Assembly: GCA_044238965.1 (NCBI GenBank)
Contig: JBIICJ010000034.1
Coordinates: 1-18,849 of the forward strand
Source: Micavibrio_B sp044238965
Lineage (GTDB): Bacteria; Pseudomonadota; Alphaproteobacteria; Micavibrionales; Micavibrionaceae
DNA length: 18,849 nucleotides
Direction of reading: 5' to 3'
In this document: piece after piece, positions 1-8,054 of the stretch
Layout: each line of letters begins with the position of its first letter
How positions within the stretch are numbered: position 1 is the first letter of the stretch
The notes under the pieces: generated by a model
What the model saw: the letters and a program-made list of their open reading frames with translations, nothing else
Databases searched by the model: none
Told to the model about the DNA's origin: nothing
Position numbers and translations under genes: made by a program

Positions 1-178
1 CTTCGGCTGCGGTACGGCCAGATTTCTTCGCCGCCTTTGCCAAACCTTTTTTGCGCAACCAGTCAACAGCTGCTTCTAAGTCACCATTGTTTTCAACTAA
101 TGCGCCTTTGGCATCCATCATGCCCGCACCAGTTTTCTCACGTAGTTCCTTGACCATTGCTGCGGTAATATCAGCCAT
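1..178 (-). CDS. tsf: Translation elongation factor EF-Ts, N-terminal part (runs off the window)
   Basis: Partial gene: 59 codons from the ATG at 178-176, continuing beyond base 1. EF-Ts is the cytoplasmic guanine-nucleotide exchange factor that recycles EF-Tu from its GDP form. The visible part is the N-terminal UBA-like domain with the family signature LREKTGAGMMDAKGAL (residues 12-27), then a helix with VDWLRKKGLAKAAKKSGRTA. The start is supported by a strong ribosome binding site, AAGGAGA, eight to nine bases upstream. It lies 37 bp downstream of rpsB with no terminator between them, matching the widespread rpsB-tsf operon; regulation is probably shared through the leader upstream of rpsB. 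Nothing unusual is visible in the part present. Confidence 0.97.
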   Translation of the reverse strand, partial: MADITAAMVKELREKTGAGMMDAKGALVENNGDLEAAVDWLRKKGLAKAAKKSGRTAAE

Positions 179-215
179 GTTCGTATCTCCTTTTAAATTA
201 AATGTTCAAAATCAA

Positions 216-1013
216 TTAAGCGTTTGCTGCTGCAACTTTTGTTTCAGCATTGTCTTCGTTGGCTGCCGCAGGCAATTCAACGTTAACTTCGATCGCCGCG
301 CCAGTGTCTTTACCACCGCGTGACAATTCAGCTGAAATACCGTCTAAAATTGCGGATGCAAATAAATCGCAATATAATTCAATCGCGCGCAACGCATCAT
401 CATTTCCAGGAATTGGGAATGTAACACCTTCGGGCGATGAATTTGAATCGATGATAGCAAATACTGGAATACCAAGTTTGCTGGCTTCCAAAATTGCTAA
501 ATCTTCTTTGGTTGTATCAATGATAAAGATTGCGTCAGGTTGACCGCCCATATCTTTGATTCCGCCGATTGATTGTTCTAATTTCACGCGTTCACGTGTC
601 ATCATCAACACTTCTTTTTTGGTGTATTTCGGAGCATCTTGCGCCAAAATACCATCAAGCTCTTTCAAGCGAGCGATCGTACCGGAAATGGTTTTCCAGT
701 TGGTGAGCATACCGCCGAGCCAACGATGGTTCACGTAAAACTGACCACAACGTTTTGCAGATTCTGCAATTTTATCTTGTGCTTGGCGTTTTGTACCAAC
801 AAACAAAACACGACCGCCATTGGCGGCAATTTCACGTACCGCGCGCAATGCTTGATCCAACATTGGAACAGTTTGTTGAAGGTCTAAAATATGAACGCCA
901 TTACGTACGCCGAAAATAAACGGACGCATTTTTGGATTCCAACGACGTGTGTGGTGACCAAAGTGAACGCCAGCCTCTAATAGTTGACGCATTGAAAATT
1001 CGGGCATTGCCAT
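216..1013 (-). CDS. rpsB: 30S ribosomal protein S2
   Basis: A 265-aa S2 protein of the small ribosomal subunit, which helps dock S1 and is needed for translation of most mRNAs. Family landmarks: an N-terminal MRQLLEAGVHFGHHTRRWNPKM segment (read from residue 8), then NGVHILDLQQT, VNHRWLGGMLTNW, and the PDAIFIIDTTKE and GIPVFAIIDSNSSPE strands. It is somewhat longer than E. coli S2 (241 aa) because of an Ala/Glu/Asn-rich acidic tail (about residues 240-265), which is common in alphaproteobacteria. The ATG at 1013 is chosen over the in-frame ATG at 1007 because AAGGAG (1028-1023) lies nine bases upstream of it. It is first in an rpsB-tsf unit with its own promoter candidate and structured leader; in E. 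coli S2 represses its own operon through the leader. Confidence 0.98.
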   Translation of the reverse strand: MAMPEFSMRQLLEAGVHFGHHTRRWNPKMRPFIFGVRNGVHILDLQQTVPMLDQALRAVREIAANGGRVLFVGTKRQAQDKIAESAKRCGQFYVNHRWLGGMLTNWKTISGTIARLKELDGILAQDAPKYTKKEVLMMTRERVKLEQSIGGIKDMGGQPDAIFIIDTTKEDLAILEASKLGIPVFAIIDSNSSPEGVTFPIPGNDDALRAIELYCDLFASAILDGISAELSRGGKDTGAAIEVNVELPAAANEDNAETKVAAANA

Positions 1014-1134
1014 GATAAATATCTCCTTTTCTGGTTTAAGCCTCTACGGGGAGTTATAAGGGAACAGCCCCCTACACCAGATGGAGTGTCCCGCTCCTTT
1101 AAAGAGTTTGACATCCGCCCCGTATGTGAATTTT
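1014..1134 (-). promoter_or_regulatory. Structured 5' leader of rpsB-tsf, candidate S2 autoregulatory element
   Basis: About 120 nt lie between the predicted transcription start (near 1134) and the S2 start codon. The RNA contains a perfect 7-bp long-range helix: UACGGGG (1124-1118) with CCCCGUA (1051-1045). The helix encloses about 66 nt that can form smaller hairpins, for example GGAG (1097-1094) with CUCC (1086-1083), or GGGACA (1092-1087) with UGUUCCC (1066-1060) with one bulge. E. coli S2 is known to repress rpsB-tsf through the upstream leader. That this leader does the same is inference from position and foldability. I did not recognise it as a named RNA family. Confidence 0.45.
1023..1028 (-). 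promoter_or_regulatory. Ribosome binding site of rpsB
   Basis: AAGGAG on the minus strand, nine bases before the ATG at 1013. It fixes the S2 start over the internal ATG at 1007. A CUCUUU stretch earlier in the leader (1107-1102) could pair with it, including one G-U pair, which would offer a way to hide the site; that pairing is an inference. Confidence 0.85.
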
Positions 1135-1140
1135 GTAGGC

Positions 1141-1169
1141 TTTATAAGGGTTTATAGGCAAAGACGCAA
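1141..1169 (-). promoter_or_regulatory. Sigma70-type promoter candidate for rpsB-tsf
   Basis: On the minus strand, TTGCGT (1169-1164) and TATAAA (1146-1141) are separated by exactly 17 bp. The -10 box matches the consensus at five of six bases; the -35 box keeps the TTG. The expected start is near 1134. It sits in the only sizeable intergenic gap, upstream of the highly expressed rpsB. The -35 box overlaps the 3' arm of a small hairpin (1165-1181). Confidence 0.5.
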
Positions 1170-1181
1170 GCTAAATTTGCG
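1165..1181. terminator. Weak terminator-like hairpin between dnaE and rpsB
   Basis: CGCAA and TTGCG arms (5 bp) surround a 7-nt loop. Downstream of dnaE on the minus strand it is followed only by TCTTTG, a poor U-tract. On the plus strand it is followed by GGTTTTT. It could help end the dnaE transcript, but the stem is short, so read-through into rpsB is likely unless other signals exist. Confidence 0.25.
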
Positions 1182-1196
1182 GGTTTTTCGTAAAGG

Positions 1197-4100
1197 TTAA
1201 TTTTCAAGGATTTTACAAACGCCCTTGACCTGTTCGAGGGCGTTTTTTGTTGGGGCGGTCATATGATAACCGCTGGGAAGCTTAATTTTCACGCATTTAT
1301 CGTTAATTTTCATATTTATAATAATCTTAATCGGCCCTGCCTCATGTGCGCGTAAAATATTCGCCATTTTTTTGACGGCGTCCGCGTTATCAATTTCGAT
1401 TTCAATTTCGCGCACTTTACCCGCCAATGATTCCTCTAACGGCTTGATGTCCTGCACTGTAAATCGCAATTGATCATCTTTATATGACACATCGGCGGAA
1501 AGTAGGAACGCCTTCCCTTCTTCCAAAATATTGCGCACGCGCTGTAAAATTTCGGAATAAAGCGCGACTTCGTAAACGCCTGTGCTGTCGGATAATGTTA
1601 AAAACGCAAAACGGTTACCTGATTTTTGCGAAACTTTTTCAACTTTTTTCAGTAACACGCCCGCCATCTGGACACGTACCGCGGGTTTATGCCCCAAATA
1701 ATCAGGAATATCGGCATACGACAAAATACCCAAACGGGATAATTGTTGTTTGCGCGTATCGAGAGGATGCGCCGATAAATAAAACCCAATTGCATCAAAT
1801 TCATGTGACAATCGATCCCATGATCCCCAATCGGGTATTTGTGGAATTAAATGCGCGACTGAATTATGCGTTTGCTCCGCTGCTGCGTCCAACCCGAATA
1901 ACGATGATTGATTACTTTGTTTTTCTTGCGCCAATGCGTGTGCGTGATGCACCAATTGTTCTGCCGCCGCATGCAACGATGCGCGGTTGGGGTATAAATT
2001 ATCAAACGCGCCAGCGGCGATTAAATTTTCAAATTGTTTTTTATTGATTGATTTTGAATCAAGCCGTGAGAGAAAATTATCAAGCGATGTAAACTCACCA
2101 TTTTTCGTACGCTCCGCTACAACTAAATTCATGGCTTGTTCACCAACACCTTTAATCGCGGCCAAGGCGTAACGCACCGCATGACCTTCCACGGCAAAAA
2201 CAACATCTGATTTATTGATATCGGGCAGTAACAACGGAATTTGTATTTGTTCCAATGCTTGTTTAAATACTGCCAATTTATCGGTGTTGCCCATATCAAG
2301 CGTCATTGACGCTGTAAAAAATTCAACAGGATGGTTTGCCTTTAACCATGCGGTTTGATACGCAATTAATGCATAAGCGGCGGCGTGTGATTTGTTAAAA
2401 CCATATCCTGCAAATTTTTCAATTTGTTCAAAGATGGCTTCGGCACGTGCCTTTGAAACTTGTGAAAATGATGCGGCGCCTTTGACGAATGTTTCACGTT
2501 GGGCATCCATTTCTGATTTAATTTTTTTACCCATGGCACGGCGCAATAAATCCGCACCACCCAGCGTATAACCTGCGAGTAATTGTGCGGCCTGCATCAC
2601 CTGTTCTTGGTACACCATGATGCCGTATGTTTCTTCCAAAATAGGCTGTAATTTGGGATGTAAGTAATCTGCCGCTAACCGCCCTTCCTTTACATCAATA
2701 TATTTGGGAATATTATCCATCGGCCCTGGACGATAGAGCGATACAAGCGCGATAATATCTTCAAAGCGATTAGGTTTCATTTTCCGCAGAGTATCGCGCA
2801 TACCCGCGCTCTCCAACTGAAACACGCCCGTACTTAAACCGCTTGAAATCATTTCATATGATTTTTGATCATCGAGAGGAATGGTCAAAATATCTAAATC
2901 TGGATCAATTAATTGCGCGGCTTTTTGAACTACAGTTAATGTTTTTAATCCCAGAAAGTCAAATTTCACCAACCCCGCACTTTCAACATATTTCATGTTA
3001 AATTGCGTCACAGGCATGGTTGATGATGGATCACGATAAAGCGGCACAAGTTGTTCAAGCGGTCTGTCGCCAATTACAACACCCGCCGCGTGTGTGGATG
3101 CGTGCCTGTTTAATCCTTCTAATTTCAGCGCAATTGAAATTAATTTATCTATTTGTTCATCGGCACGTTGCAGGCGTAAATTTTCATCTTGATCTAACGC
3201 TTGTTGTAATGTCATGGGATTGGCAGGATTATTAGGAATTAATTTTGCAATTTTATCAACCTGTCCATACGGCATTTGCAATACACGCCCGACATCTCGT
3301 ACCACCGCGCGTGCCTTTAATTGTCCGAACGTGATAATTTGCGCGACGCGATCAAACCCATAACGTTGTTGCACATAATTAATCACTTCATCACGACGAT
3401 CTTGGCAAAAATCAACATCGAAATCGGGCATCGATACACGTTCGGGATTCAAAAATCGTTCAAACAGTAATCCAAACCGAAGCGGGTCAAGGTCGGTGAT
3501 CAATAATGACCATGCAACGACAGATCCTGCGCCCGAACCACGCCCCGGCCCCACGGGAATATTTTGACTTTTCGCCCATCGAATAAAATCAGATACAATT
3601 AAGAAATACCCAGGAAAACCCATTTGGATAATCGTATTTAATTCAAATTCCAAACGGTCACGATATGGTTTTGCAATATCTTCTTTCTGCGCCTCCGATA
3701 AATCATCGGTAAAGACAAATTTATTTAAACGATATTCTAAACCTTCCCGTGATAGTGCGGTTAACTCTTCAACTTCAGAACGACCAGCTTCGGTTTTAAA
3801 CGCAGGTAAAATAGGATTGATTGTGTGTAAGAAAAAATGACAACGTTTGGCAATATTAATCGTATTGTGAATGGCCTCTGGAATATCGGCAAATAATTCC
3901 ACCATATCATCGCCATGTTTAAAATAATGGTCTTGTGTAACTTTACGGCGATTATCCTCTGTCACATAACGCGTTTCGGCAATGCATAACAATGCATCAT
4001 GCGCTTCATGTTCATCAGGATCTTTGAAAAAACATTCATTAGTGGCAACGAGAGGAATATTTAATTCGTCCGCAAGAGCAATAAAATACGGCTCAGACAT

Positions 4101-4628
4101 ATTTTCATCATCTGTGCCATGGCGTTGTAATTCGATATAAAATCGATTGCCAAAAAGATCATATAATTTTTTTACAATGGATTTCGCTTCATCATTTTGA
4201 CGCGATAAAATACGTTTTCCAATCGGGCCCTTTACACCGCCCGATAAGCAAATTAATCCTGCATGATGCGCCGTCAATTTTTCCCAAGTAATAAAAGGTT
4301 TTTTTGACCCATCGGAATCCATATAGGCGCCGCTTAATAATGCCGATAGATTTTTATACCCTTCATCTGATTGAACCAATAAAACCAATTCATCATAATC
4401 ATCGCCCAAATAAATTTGTGCGCCCAGAATTGGTTGAATGCCATTTGAAACGGCCTCTAATGAAAATTCCATTGCACCAAATAAATTTGATGTATCGGTG
4501 ATTGCCACCGCAGGCATATCATATTTTTTTGTTTGTTTGATTAAATCCTTGGGGCGAATAGCTCCCTCGGCCAGCGAAAAAGATGAATGAACGCGAAGAT
4601 GAACAAACGGAGCATGATTAGTCATCAT
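1197..4628 (-). CDS. dnaE: DNA polymerase III, alpha subunit (replicative polymerase)
   Basis: The catalytic subunit of the chromosomal replicase (DnaE1 type). In order (numbered from the GTG at 4631, one codon upstream of this start): PHP domain (about 9-270), C-family polymerase core with MPDFDVDF (401-408; likely catalytic D405 and D407) and KFDFLGL (D558), helix-hairpin-helix region (about 820-880), internal beta-clamp motif QSSLF (908-912), and an OB fold (about 985-1070). R13 and T47 replace PHP histidines found in proofreading-active DnaE such as that of M. tuberculosis, as in E. coli, so a separate DnaQ exonuclease is expected. Length is normal. Three start codons lie in tandem: GTG 4631, ATG 4628 (its A shared with the lolD stop) and ATG 4625; the last, preceded by GAGGGG, matches family N-termini best. 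Translation is probably coupled to lolD. Confidence 0.98.
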   Translation of the reverse strand: MMTNHAPFVHLRVHSSFSLAEGAIRPKDLIKQTKKYDMPAVAITDTSNLFGAMEFSLEAVSNGIQPILGAQIYLGDDYDELVLLVQSDEGYKNLSALLSGAYMDSDGSKKPFITWEKLTAHHAGLICLSGGVKGPIGKRILSRQNDEAKSIVKKLYDLFGNRFYIELQRHGTDDENMSEPYFIALADELNIPLVATNECFFKDPDEHEAHDALLCIAETRYVTEDNRRKVTQDHYFKHGDDMVELFADIPEAIHNTINIAKRCHFFLHTINPILPAFKTEAGRSEVEELTALSREGLEYRLNKFVFTDDLSEAQKEDIAKPYRDRLEFELNTIIQMGFPGYFLIVSDFIRWAKSQNIPVGPGRGSGAGSVVAWSLLITDLDPLRFGLLFERFLNPERVSMPDFDVDFCQDRRDEVINYVQQRYGFDRVAQIITFGQLKARAVVRDVGRVLQMPYGQVDKIAKLIPNNPANPMTLQQALDQDENLRLQRADEQIDKLISIALKLEGLNRHASTHAAGVVIGDRPLEQLVPLYRDPSSTMPVTQFNMKYVESAGLVKFDFLGLKTLTVVQKAAQLIDPDLDILTIPLDDQKSYEMISSGLSTGVFQLESAGMRDTLRKMKPNRFEDIIALVSLYRPGPMDNIPKYIDVKEGRLAADYLHPKLQPILEETYGIMVYQEQVMQAAQLLAGYTLGGADLLRRAMGKKIKSEMDAQRETFVKGAASFSQVSKARAEAIFEQIEKFAGYGFNKSHAAAYALIAYQTAWLKANHPVEFFTASMTLDMGNTDKLAVFKQALEQIQIPLLLPDINKSDVVFAVEGHAVRYALAAIKGVGEQAMNLVVAERTKNGEFTSLDNFLSRLDSKSINKKQFENLIAAGAFDNLYPNRASLHAAAEQLVHHAHALAQEKQSNQSSLFGLDAAAEQTHNSVAHLIPQIPDWGSWDRLSHEFDAIGFYLSAHPLDTRKQQLSRLGILSYADIPDYLGHKPAVRVQMAGVLLKKVEKVSQKSGNRFAFLTLSDSTGVYEVALYSEILQRVRNILEEGKAFLLSADVSYKDDQLRFTVQDIKPLEESLAGKVREIEIEIDNADAVKKMANILRAHEAGPIKIIINMKINDKCVKIKLPSGYHMTAPTKNALEQVKGVCKILEN
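1218..1248 (+). terminator. Terminator-like inverted repeat inside the last codons of dnaE
   Basis: An 8-bp perfect inverted repeat, AACGCCCT (1218-1225) and AGGGCGTT (1237-1244), has an 11-nt loop and a run of six T (1243-1248) on the plus strand. As a plus-strand intrinsic terminator it looks respectable, but no plus-strand gene ends here. On the minus strand the stem is followed by TGTAAAATCC, a weak U-tract, so it is a doubtful terminator for dnaE, though it could still shield the mRNA 3' end. It lies within coding sequence and may be coincidental. Confidence 0.35.
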
Positions 4629-5308
4629 CACCCCTCACTCAATATTCCATTTTTTAAATATAAAACGCGATCCATGCGCTTTGCCAGATCCATATTGTGT
4701 GTGGCAATAAGTGCCGAGCTTTGTTGCTCTTTCACGCGTTTCATTAATAATGCAAATACATCATCCGACGTTGATGGATCTAAATTTCCCGTTGGTTCAT
4801 CCGCCAGAATAAGCGCAGGGTTATTTGCCATGGCGCGCGCAATCGCCACGCGTTGTTGTTCACCGCCCGATAAACGTGCGGGACGATGATCAAAGCGATG
4901 AGCCAGACCAACAGACGTCAACAAATTTTCAGCATAAGATTTTGCATCTTGCGCTGATTTCCCTGCAATCATTTGCGGGATCATCACATTTTCAAGTGCA
5001 GAAAATTCAGGCTGTAGGAAATGAAATTGATAAATAAACCCGATTTTATGGCGACGAAGCAATGTACGCTCTTCATCATTTGCAGTTTCGGCGGCAATGC
5101 CGTCAATCTGAATTGTTCCTGTTGTTGGGCGATCTAACAAACCCAATAACTGCAATAAGGTTGATTTACCCGATCCGCTTGCACCAACCAAGGCAACGAT
5201 CTCACCTTTATTTATATGCATGGATAAATTTTCAAAAACCTTTAGATCATTATCACCTTGATGATAAATACGGGATAGGTTTTGCGCGTTTAAAATCATG
5301 TTACTCAT
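4628..5308 (-). CDS. lolD: Lipoprotein-releasing system ATP-binding protein LolD
   Basis: The cytoplasmic ATPase of the Lol transporter, which powers extraction of outer-membrane lipoproteins from the inner membrane onto LolA. All ABC hallmarks are intact in 226 aa: Walker A GASGSGKST (42-50), Q-loop Q94 followed by FHFLQPEF (the FHLLPEF-like stretch is typical of the LolD/MacB group), signature LSGGEQQRVAIARA (146-159), Walker B LILADE with E171, and switch H204. It overlaps the permease gene upstream by 8 bp (start at 5308, permease stop at 5301-5303), and its own stop overlaps the dnaE start, so translation is probably coupled. The generic macrolide or FtsE exporters are less likely given the neighbouring LolC/E permease. 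Confidence 0.95.
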   Translation of the reverse strand: MSNMILNAQNLSRIYHQGDNDLKVFENLSMHINKGEIVALVGASGSGKSTLLQLLGLLDRPTTGTIQIDGIAAETANDEERTLLRRHKIGFIYQFHFLQPEFSALENVMIPQMIAGKSAQDAKSYAENLLTSVGLAHRFDHRPARLSGGEQQRVAIARAMANNPALILADEPTGNLDPSTSDDVFALLMKRVKEQQSSALIATHNMDLAKRMDRVLYLKNGILSEG

Positions 5309-6548
5309 AACGCAACGCCTCCACAGGGTCTAATTTCGCGGCGCGGAATGCGGGGTAAATCGTGGCGGCAATGGATAAAATAATCGCCATGATGATAATC
5401 GTGATCACTTCTTGCCAATCAATCACCGCAGGCAATTTTGAAAAGAAATAAATTTCGGCTGAAAATAAATCTGTTCCGCTTAATTTTTGTAGAAATTGGC
5501 GTATAGATTCAATATTAACCGCAAATAAAATACCTAAGGTTGCACCCGCAATTGTTCCTGTGATACCAACGCTTGCCCCTGTCACCATAAATATTCTTAA
5601 AATCGATTCTTTACGTGCGCCCATGGTACGCATGATGGCAATATCGCGTGATTTATCTTTGACCAGCATAATCATACTGGAAATAATATTAAATGCAGCA
5701 ACTAGGATAATAAGAGTTAAAATTAAAAACATCACATTTCGTTCGACTTGAAGCGCATTAAGAAAGCTTGTATTTGAATCGCGCCAATCATAAACCTGAA
5801 GTTGATCACTTAAGGCTGTTTGAATTGATGGCTTCACCATATCAATGTCAGATACATTTTGTGTGATAACTTCGAGCATACTCGTACCATTGGGCGGTAA
5901 TAAAATAAAATTTTGCGCTGTATCAAGCGGCATAAAAATGAAATTATTATTATATTCATACATACCGACATCGAAAATCAAACCGACCGCGAGTTGCATT
6001 GATCGCGGCATCGTCCCAAACGGTCCTGCACGTCCATTGGGTGATAAAATGGTGATGGTATCACCGACACGCAATGATAAACGCTCCGCCATTTTGACAC
6101 CGATGGCAACAGCATCACCCTGAAACGCCTTGATTGATCCCTCTTGAATCGATGTAGCCAAAATGGGTTTCTTCATAAAATAATCGGCCGTGATGCCGCG
6201 TAATACCGCACCGCTTGCCGTACCCTTTGCTGTTAACAGTACTTGTGATTCCACAATCGGTGCCACTGATACGACGCCATTGATAGATTCAATTTTTTTG
6301 ATATAGGAATCGTAATCAAATAATGCGCCACCACCTGATTGGTAGACATTTATATGCCCATTTAATCCCAAAATGCGGGTGATCAGTTCGGCGCGGAAAC
6401 CATTCATCACCGACATCACAATAATTAATGTTGCAACGCCAAGCATAATGCCAAGGAATGAAAATGTCGCAATCACCGACACAAAACCCTCGGCCTTGCG
6501 GGCGCGCAAATAACGCAATGACATCATCCATTCAAATGGTGAAATCAT
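5301..6548 (-). CDS. lolC: Lipoprotein-releasing system permease, LolC/LolE family
   Basis: A 415-aa inner-membrane permease with MacB-type topology: TM1 (about 24-48), a large periplasmic domain (about 50-270), then TM2 (272-296), TM3 (318-345) and TM4 (380-402). The N-terminus FEWMMSLRYLRARKAEGFVS and the C-terminal YPAFRAAKLDPVEALRYE are diagnostic of LolC/E. With LolD it passes outer-membrane lipoproteins to the periplasmic chaperone LolA. Only one permease gene is present, whereas E. coli has both LolC and LolE. Alphaproteobacteria commonly have a single one, which presumably acts as a homodimer (LolF-like); the C/E letter is therefore arbitrary. The ATG at 6548 lies 1 bp after the proS stop (6550-6552), another coupled junction. 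Confidence 0.93.
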   Translation of the reverse strand: MISPFEWMMSLRYLRARKAEGFVSVIATFSFLGIMLGVATLIIVMSVMNGFRAELITRILGLNGHINVYQSGGGALFDYDSYIKKIESINGVVSVAPIVESQVLLTAKGTASGAVLRGITADYFMKKPILATSIQEGSIKAFQGDAVAIGVKMAERLSLRVGDTITILSPNGRAGPFGTMPRSMQLAVGLIFDVGMYEYNNNFIFMPLDTAQNFILLPPNGTSMLEVITQNVSDIDMVKPSIQTALSDQLQVYDWRDSNTSFLNALQVERNVMFLILTLIILVAAFNIISSMIMLVKDKSRDIAIMRTMGARKESILRIFMVTGASVGITGTIAGATLGILFAVNIESIRQFLQKLSGTDLFSAEIYFFSKLPAVIDWQEVITIIIMAIILSIAATIYPAFRAAKLDPVEALRYE

Positions 6549-6549
6549 A

Positions 6550-8031
6550 TCAATATGACTTTCCGATCAAAACAAATTCGCCTTTATCTTCAAATGGCAA
6601 ACAACGGCTGGTCAATGAAAATTCTTTTTTAACCGCGGCAACCGCCTCATCATCAACCATTGATGCGGGTAAACGAACGAAACCAATTTTATTGGCCTTA
6701 AAGAAATCTTTGATTTCAGAAGCATTCTTAACATCAAAAATATTTTGTAATGTTCGTTGTTTTGATTTTTCAAACATACGGTGATGCATATCATCCAATA
6801 CTTTTGGAATACGCAATACAAATGTATCAAGGGTGACTGTTTCTTTTGATTCTTTACCCAAATCACGGCACACGAACGTTAATGAATTTTGTTCCATTTC
6901 ACGTCCGCCAATTTCAACACGAACGGGTACGCCTTTTTTAATGGTACGCCACATTTTATCGGCCGAACGAGCATCCGAAAAATCAGCCTCGGCACGGATA
7001 CCAATTTTCTTGAGTTCCGCACAAAGTTTTTTCGAATAATCTTTTAATTTGGCTTCGGTATCTTCATCTTTGAAAATCGGAATAATTTGAACTTGAGTTG
7101 GCGCCAAACGTGGCGGCATGATCAACCCATCATCATCACCATGCGACATGATGAGGCCGCCGATCGAACGCGTAGACAATCCCCATGATGTTGTGTGTGC
7201 AAAATGTTCTTTGCCATCGCGCCCTTGGAATTTAATGCCGCATGAATGCGCAAAATTTTGTCCCAAATGATGTGATGTGCAGGCTTGTAGTGCCTTGCCA
7301 TCTTGCATCATGGCCTCAATTGTATATGTGAATTTTGCACCTGGAAAACGTTCATCAGGTGTTTTTTCACCAATAACACCATAAATCGCACAGAAATTTT
7401 GATACAGATCATTATAGACATGAATCATTTTCATCGCGTCATCTAAGGCTTCGCCATCCGTTTCAAATGCGTTATGACCCTCTTGCCACAAAAATTCGGC
7501 AGTACGCAAAAACATACGTGTTCGCATTTCCCATCGCATCACGTTCGCCCATTGGTTCAATAATAATGGCATATCACGATATGATTGAATCCAACGCGCC
7601 ATGGAATCGCCAATGATGGTTTCCGAAGTCGGGCGAATAACAAATGGCTCTTCAAGTTTTGATTCAGGATCAGGAACCAATTGCCCTTTTTCGTTTTTCA
7701 TCAAACGGTGATGTGTGACAATGGCACATTCCTTGGCAAAGCCATCAACATGCTCGGCTTCGCGCGCAATAAACTCAACTGGAATGAGTAATGGGAAGTA
7801 AGCATTTTTAACGCCGACATCGCGGATCATATCATCAAGCGCGCGTTGAATATTCTCCCACAAGGCATAACCATATGGTTTAATAATCATACACCCGCGC
7901 ACAGGTGAATTTTCGGCTAGCTCGGCCTCCTTGATAACTTCCTGATACCATTCGGGGAAATTATCCGCGCGGGTAGGTGTGATCGCTGTACGTGGTGTAG
8001 CTTGCTTTTGTTGTTTTGCGGCATCATTCAT
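6550..8031 (-). CDS. proS: Prolyl-tRNA synthetase, eukaryotic/archaeal-like type (ProS type 3)
   Basis: A cytoplasmic class II synthetase that charges tRNA-Pro. This 493-aa protein carries the eukaryote/archaea-like signature rather than the bacterial one: EFIAREAEHVDGFAKE (86-101), RPTSETIIGDSMARWI (133-148), motif 2 around NVMRWEMRTRMFLRTAEFLW (163-182), and motif 3 GGLIMSHGDDDGLIMPP (291-307). There is no room for the inserted editing domain of type 1 enzymes. The anticodon-binding domain follows (about 310-410). The C-terminal zinc-type domain is degenerate: only C477 remains of its cysteines, but the terminal GKSY, with the typical last Tyr, is kept. Other alphaproteobacteria, as I recall, carry a roughly 440-aa bacterial-type ProS in this same slot. 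The start at 8031 is 23 bp after the upstream gene. Confidence 0.96.
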   Translation of the reverse strand: MNDAAKQQKQATPRTAITPTRADNFPEWYQEVIKEAELAENSPVRGCMIIKPYGYALWENIQRALDDMIRDVGVKNAYFPLLIPVEFIAREAEHVDGFAKECAIVTHHRLMKNEKGQLVPDPESKLEEPFVIRPTSETIIGDSMARWIQSYRDMPLLLNQWANVMRWEMRTRMFLRTAEFLWQEGHNAFETDGEALDDAMKMIHVYNDLYQNFCAIYGVIGEKTPDERFPGAKFTYTIEAMMQDGKALQACTSHHLGQNFAHSCGIKFQGRDGKEHFAHTTSWGLSTRSIGGLIMSHGDDDGLIMPPRLAPTQVQIIPIFKDEDTEAKLKDYSKKLCAELKKIGIRAEADFSDARSADKMWRTIKKGVPVRVEIGGREMEQNSLTFVCRDLGKESKETVTLDTFVLRIPKVLDDMHHRMFEKSKQRTLQNIFDVKNASEIKDFFKANKIGFVRLPASMVDDEAVAAVKKEFSLTSRCLPFEDKGEFVLIGKSY

Positions 8032-8054
8032 AATTATAAAATCCTATAGAAACA

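Noticed and set aside
977..1114. A 45-codon minus-strand frame starting with ATG in the rpsB leader and overlapping the rpsB start
   Set aside because: It has only a G-rich stretch directly next to its ATG, an unremarkable composition, and it runs through the rpsB ribosome binding site. The leader is better explained as structured RNA. A leader peptide cannot be excluded, but nothing positive supports it.
1083..1134. Possible tRNA or small regulatory RNA in the dnaE-rpsB gap
   Set aside because: No cloverleaf, T-loop or CCA-end pattern can be laid over the region. The pairing found fits a leader joined to rpsB.
1484..2047. A 187-codon open frame on the plus strand opposite dnaE
   Set aside because: It lies wholly antisense to a well-conserved part of dnaE, has no ribosome binding site or recognisable protein features, and is explained by the codon usage of dnaE.
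4626..4631. GTG at 4631 as the start of dnaE
   Set aside because: Two ATG codons follow immediately, and the conserved DnaE N-terminus fits those better. Choosing between 4628 and 4625 is not possible from sequence alone.
5301..6548. The single Lol permease considered as evidence of a lost lolE
   Set aside because: A single LolC/E-type permease is common in Alphaproteobacteria, and neither flank shows remnants of a second copy.
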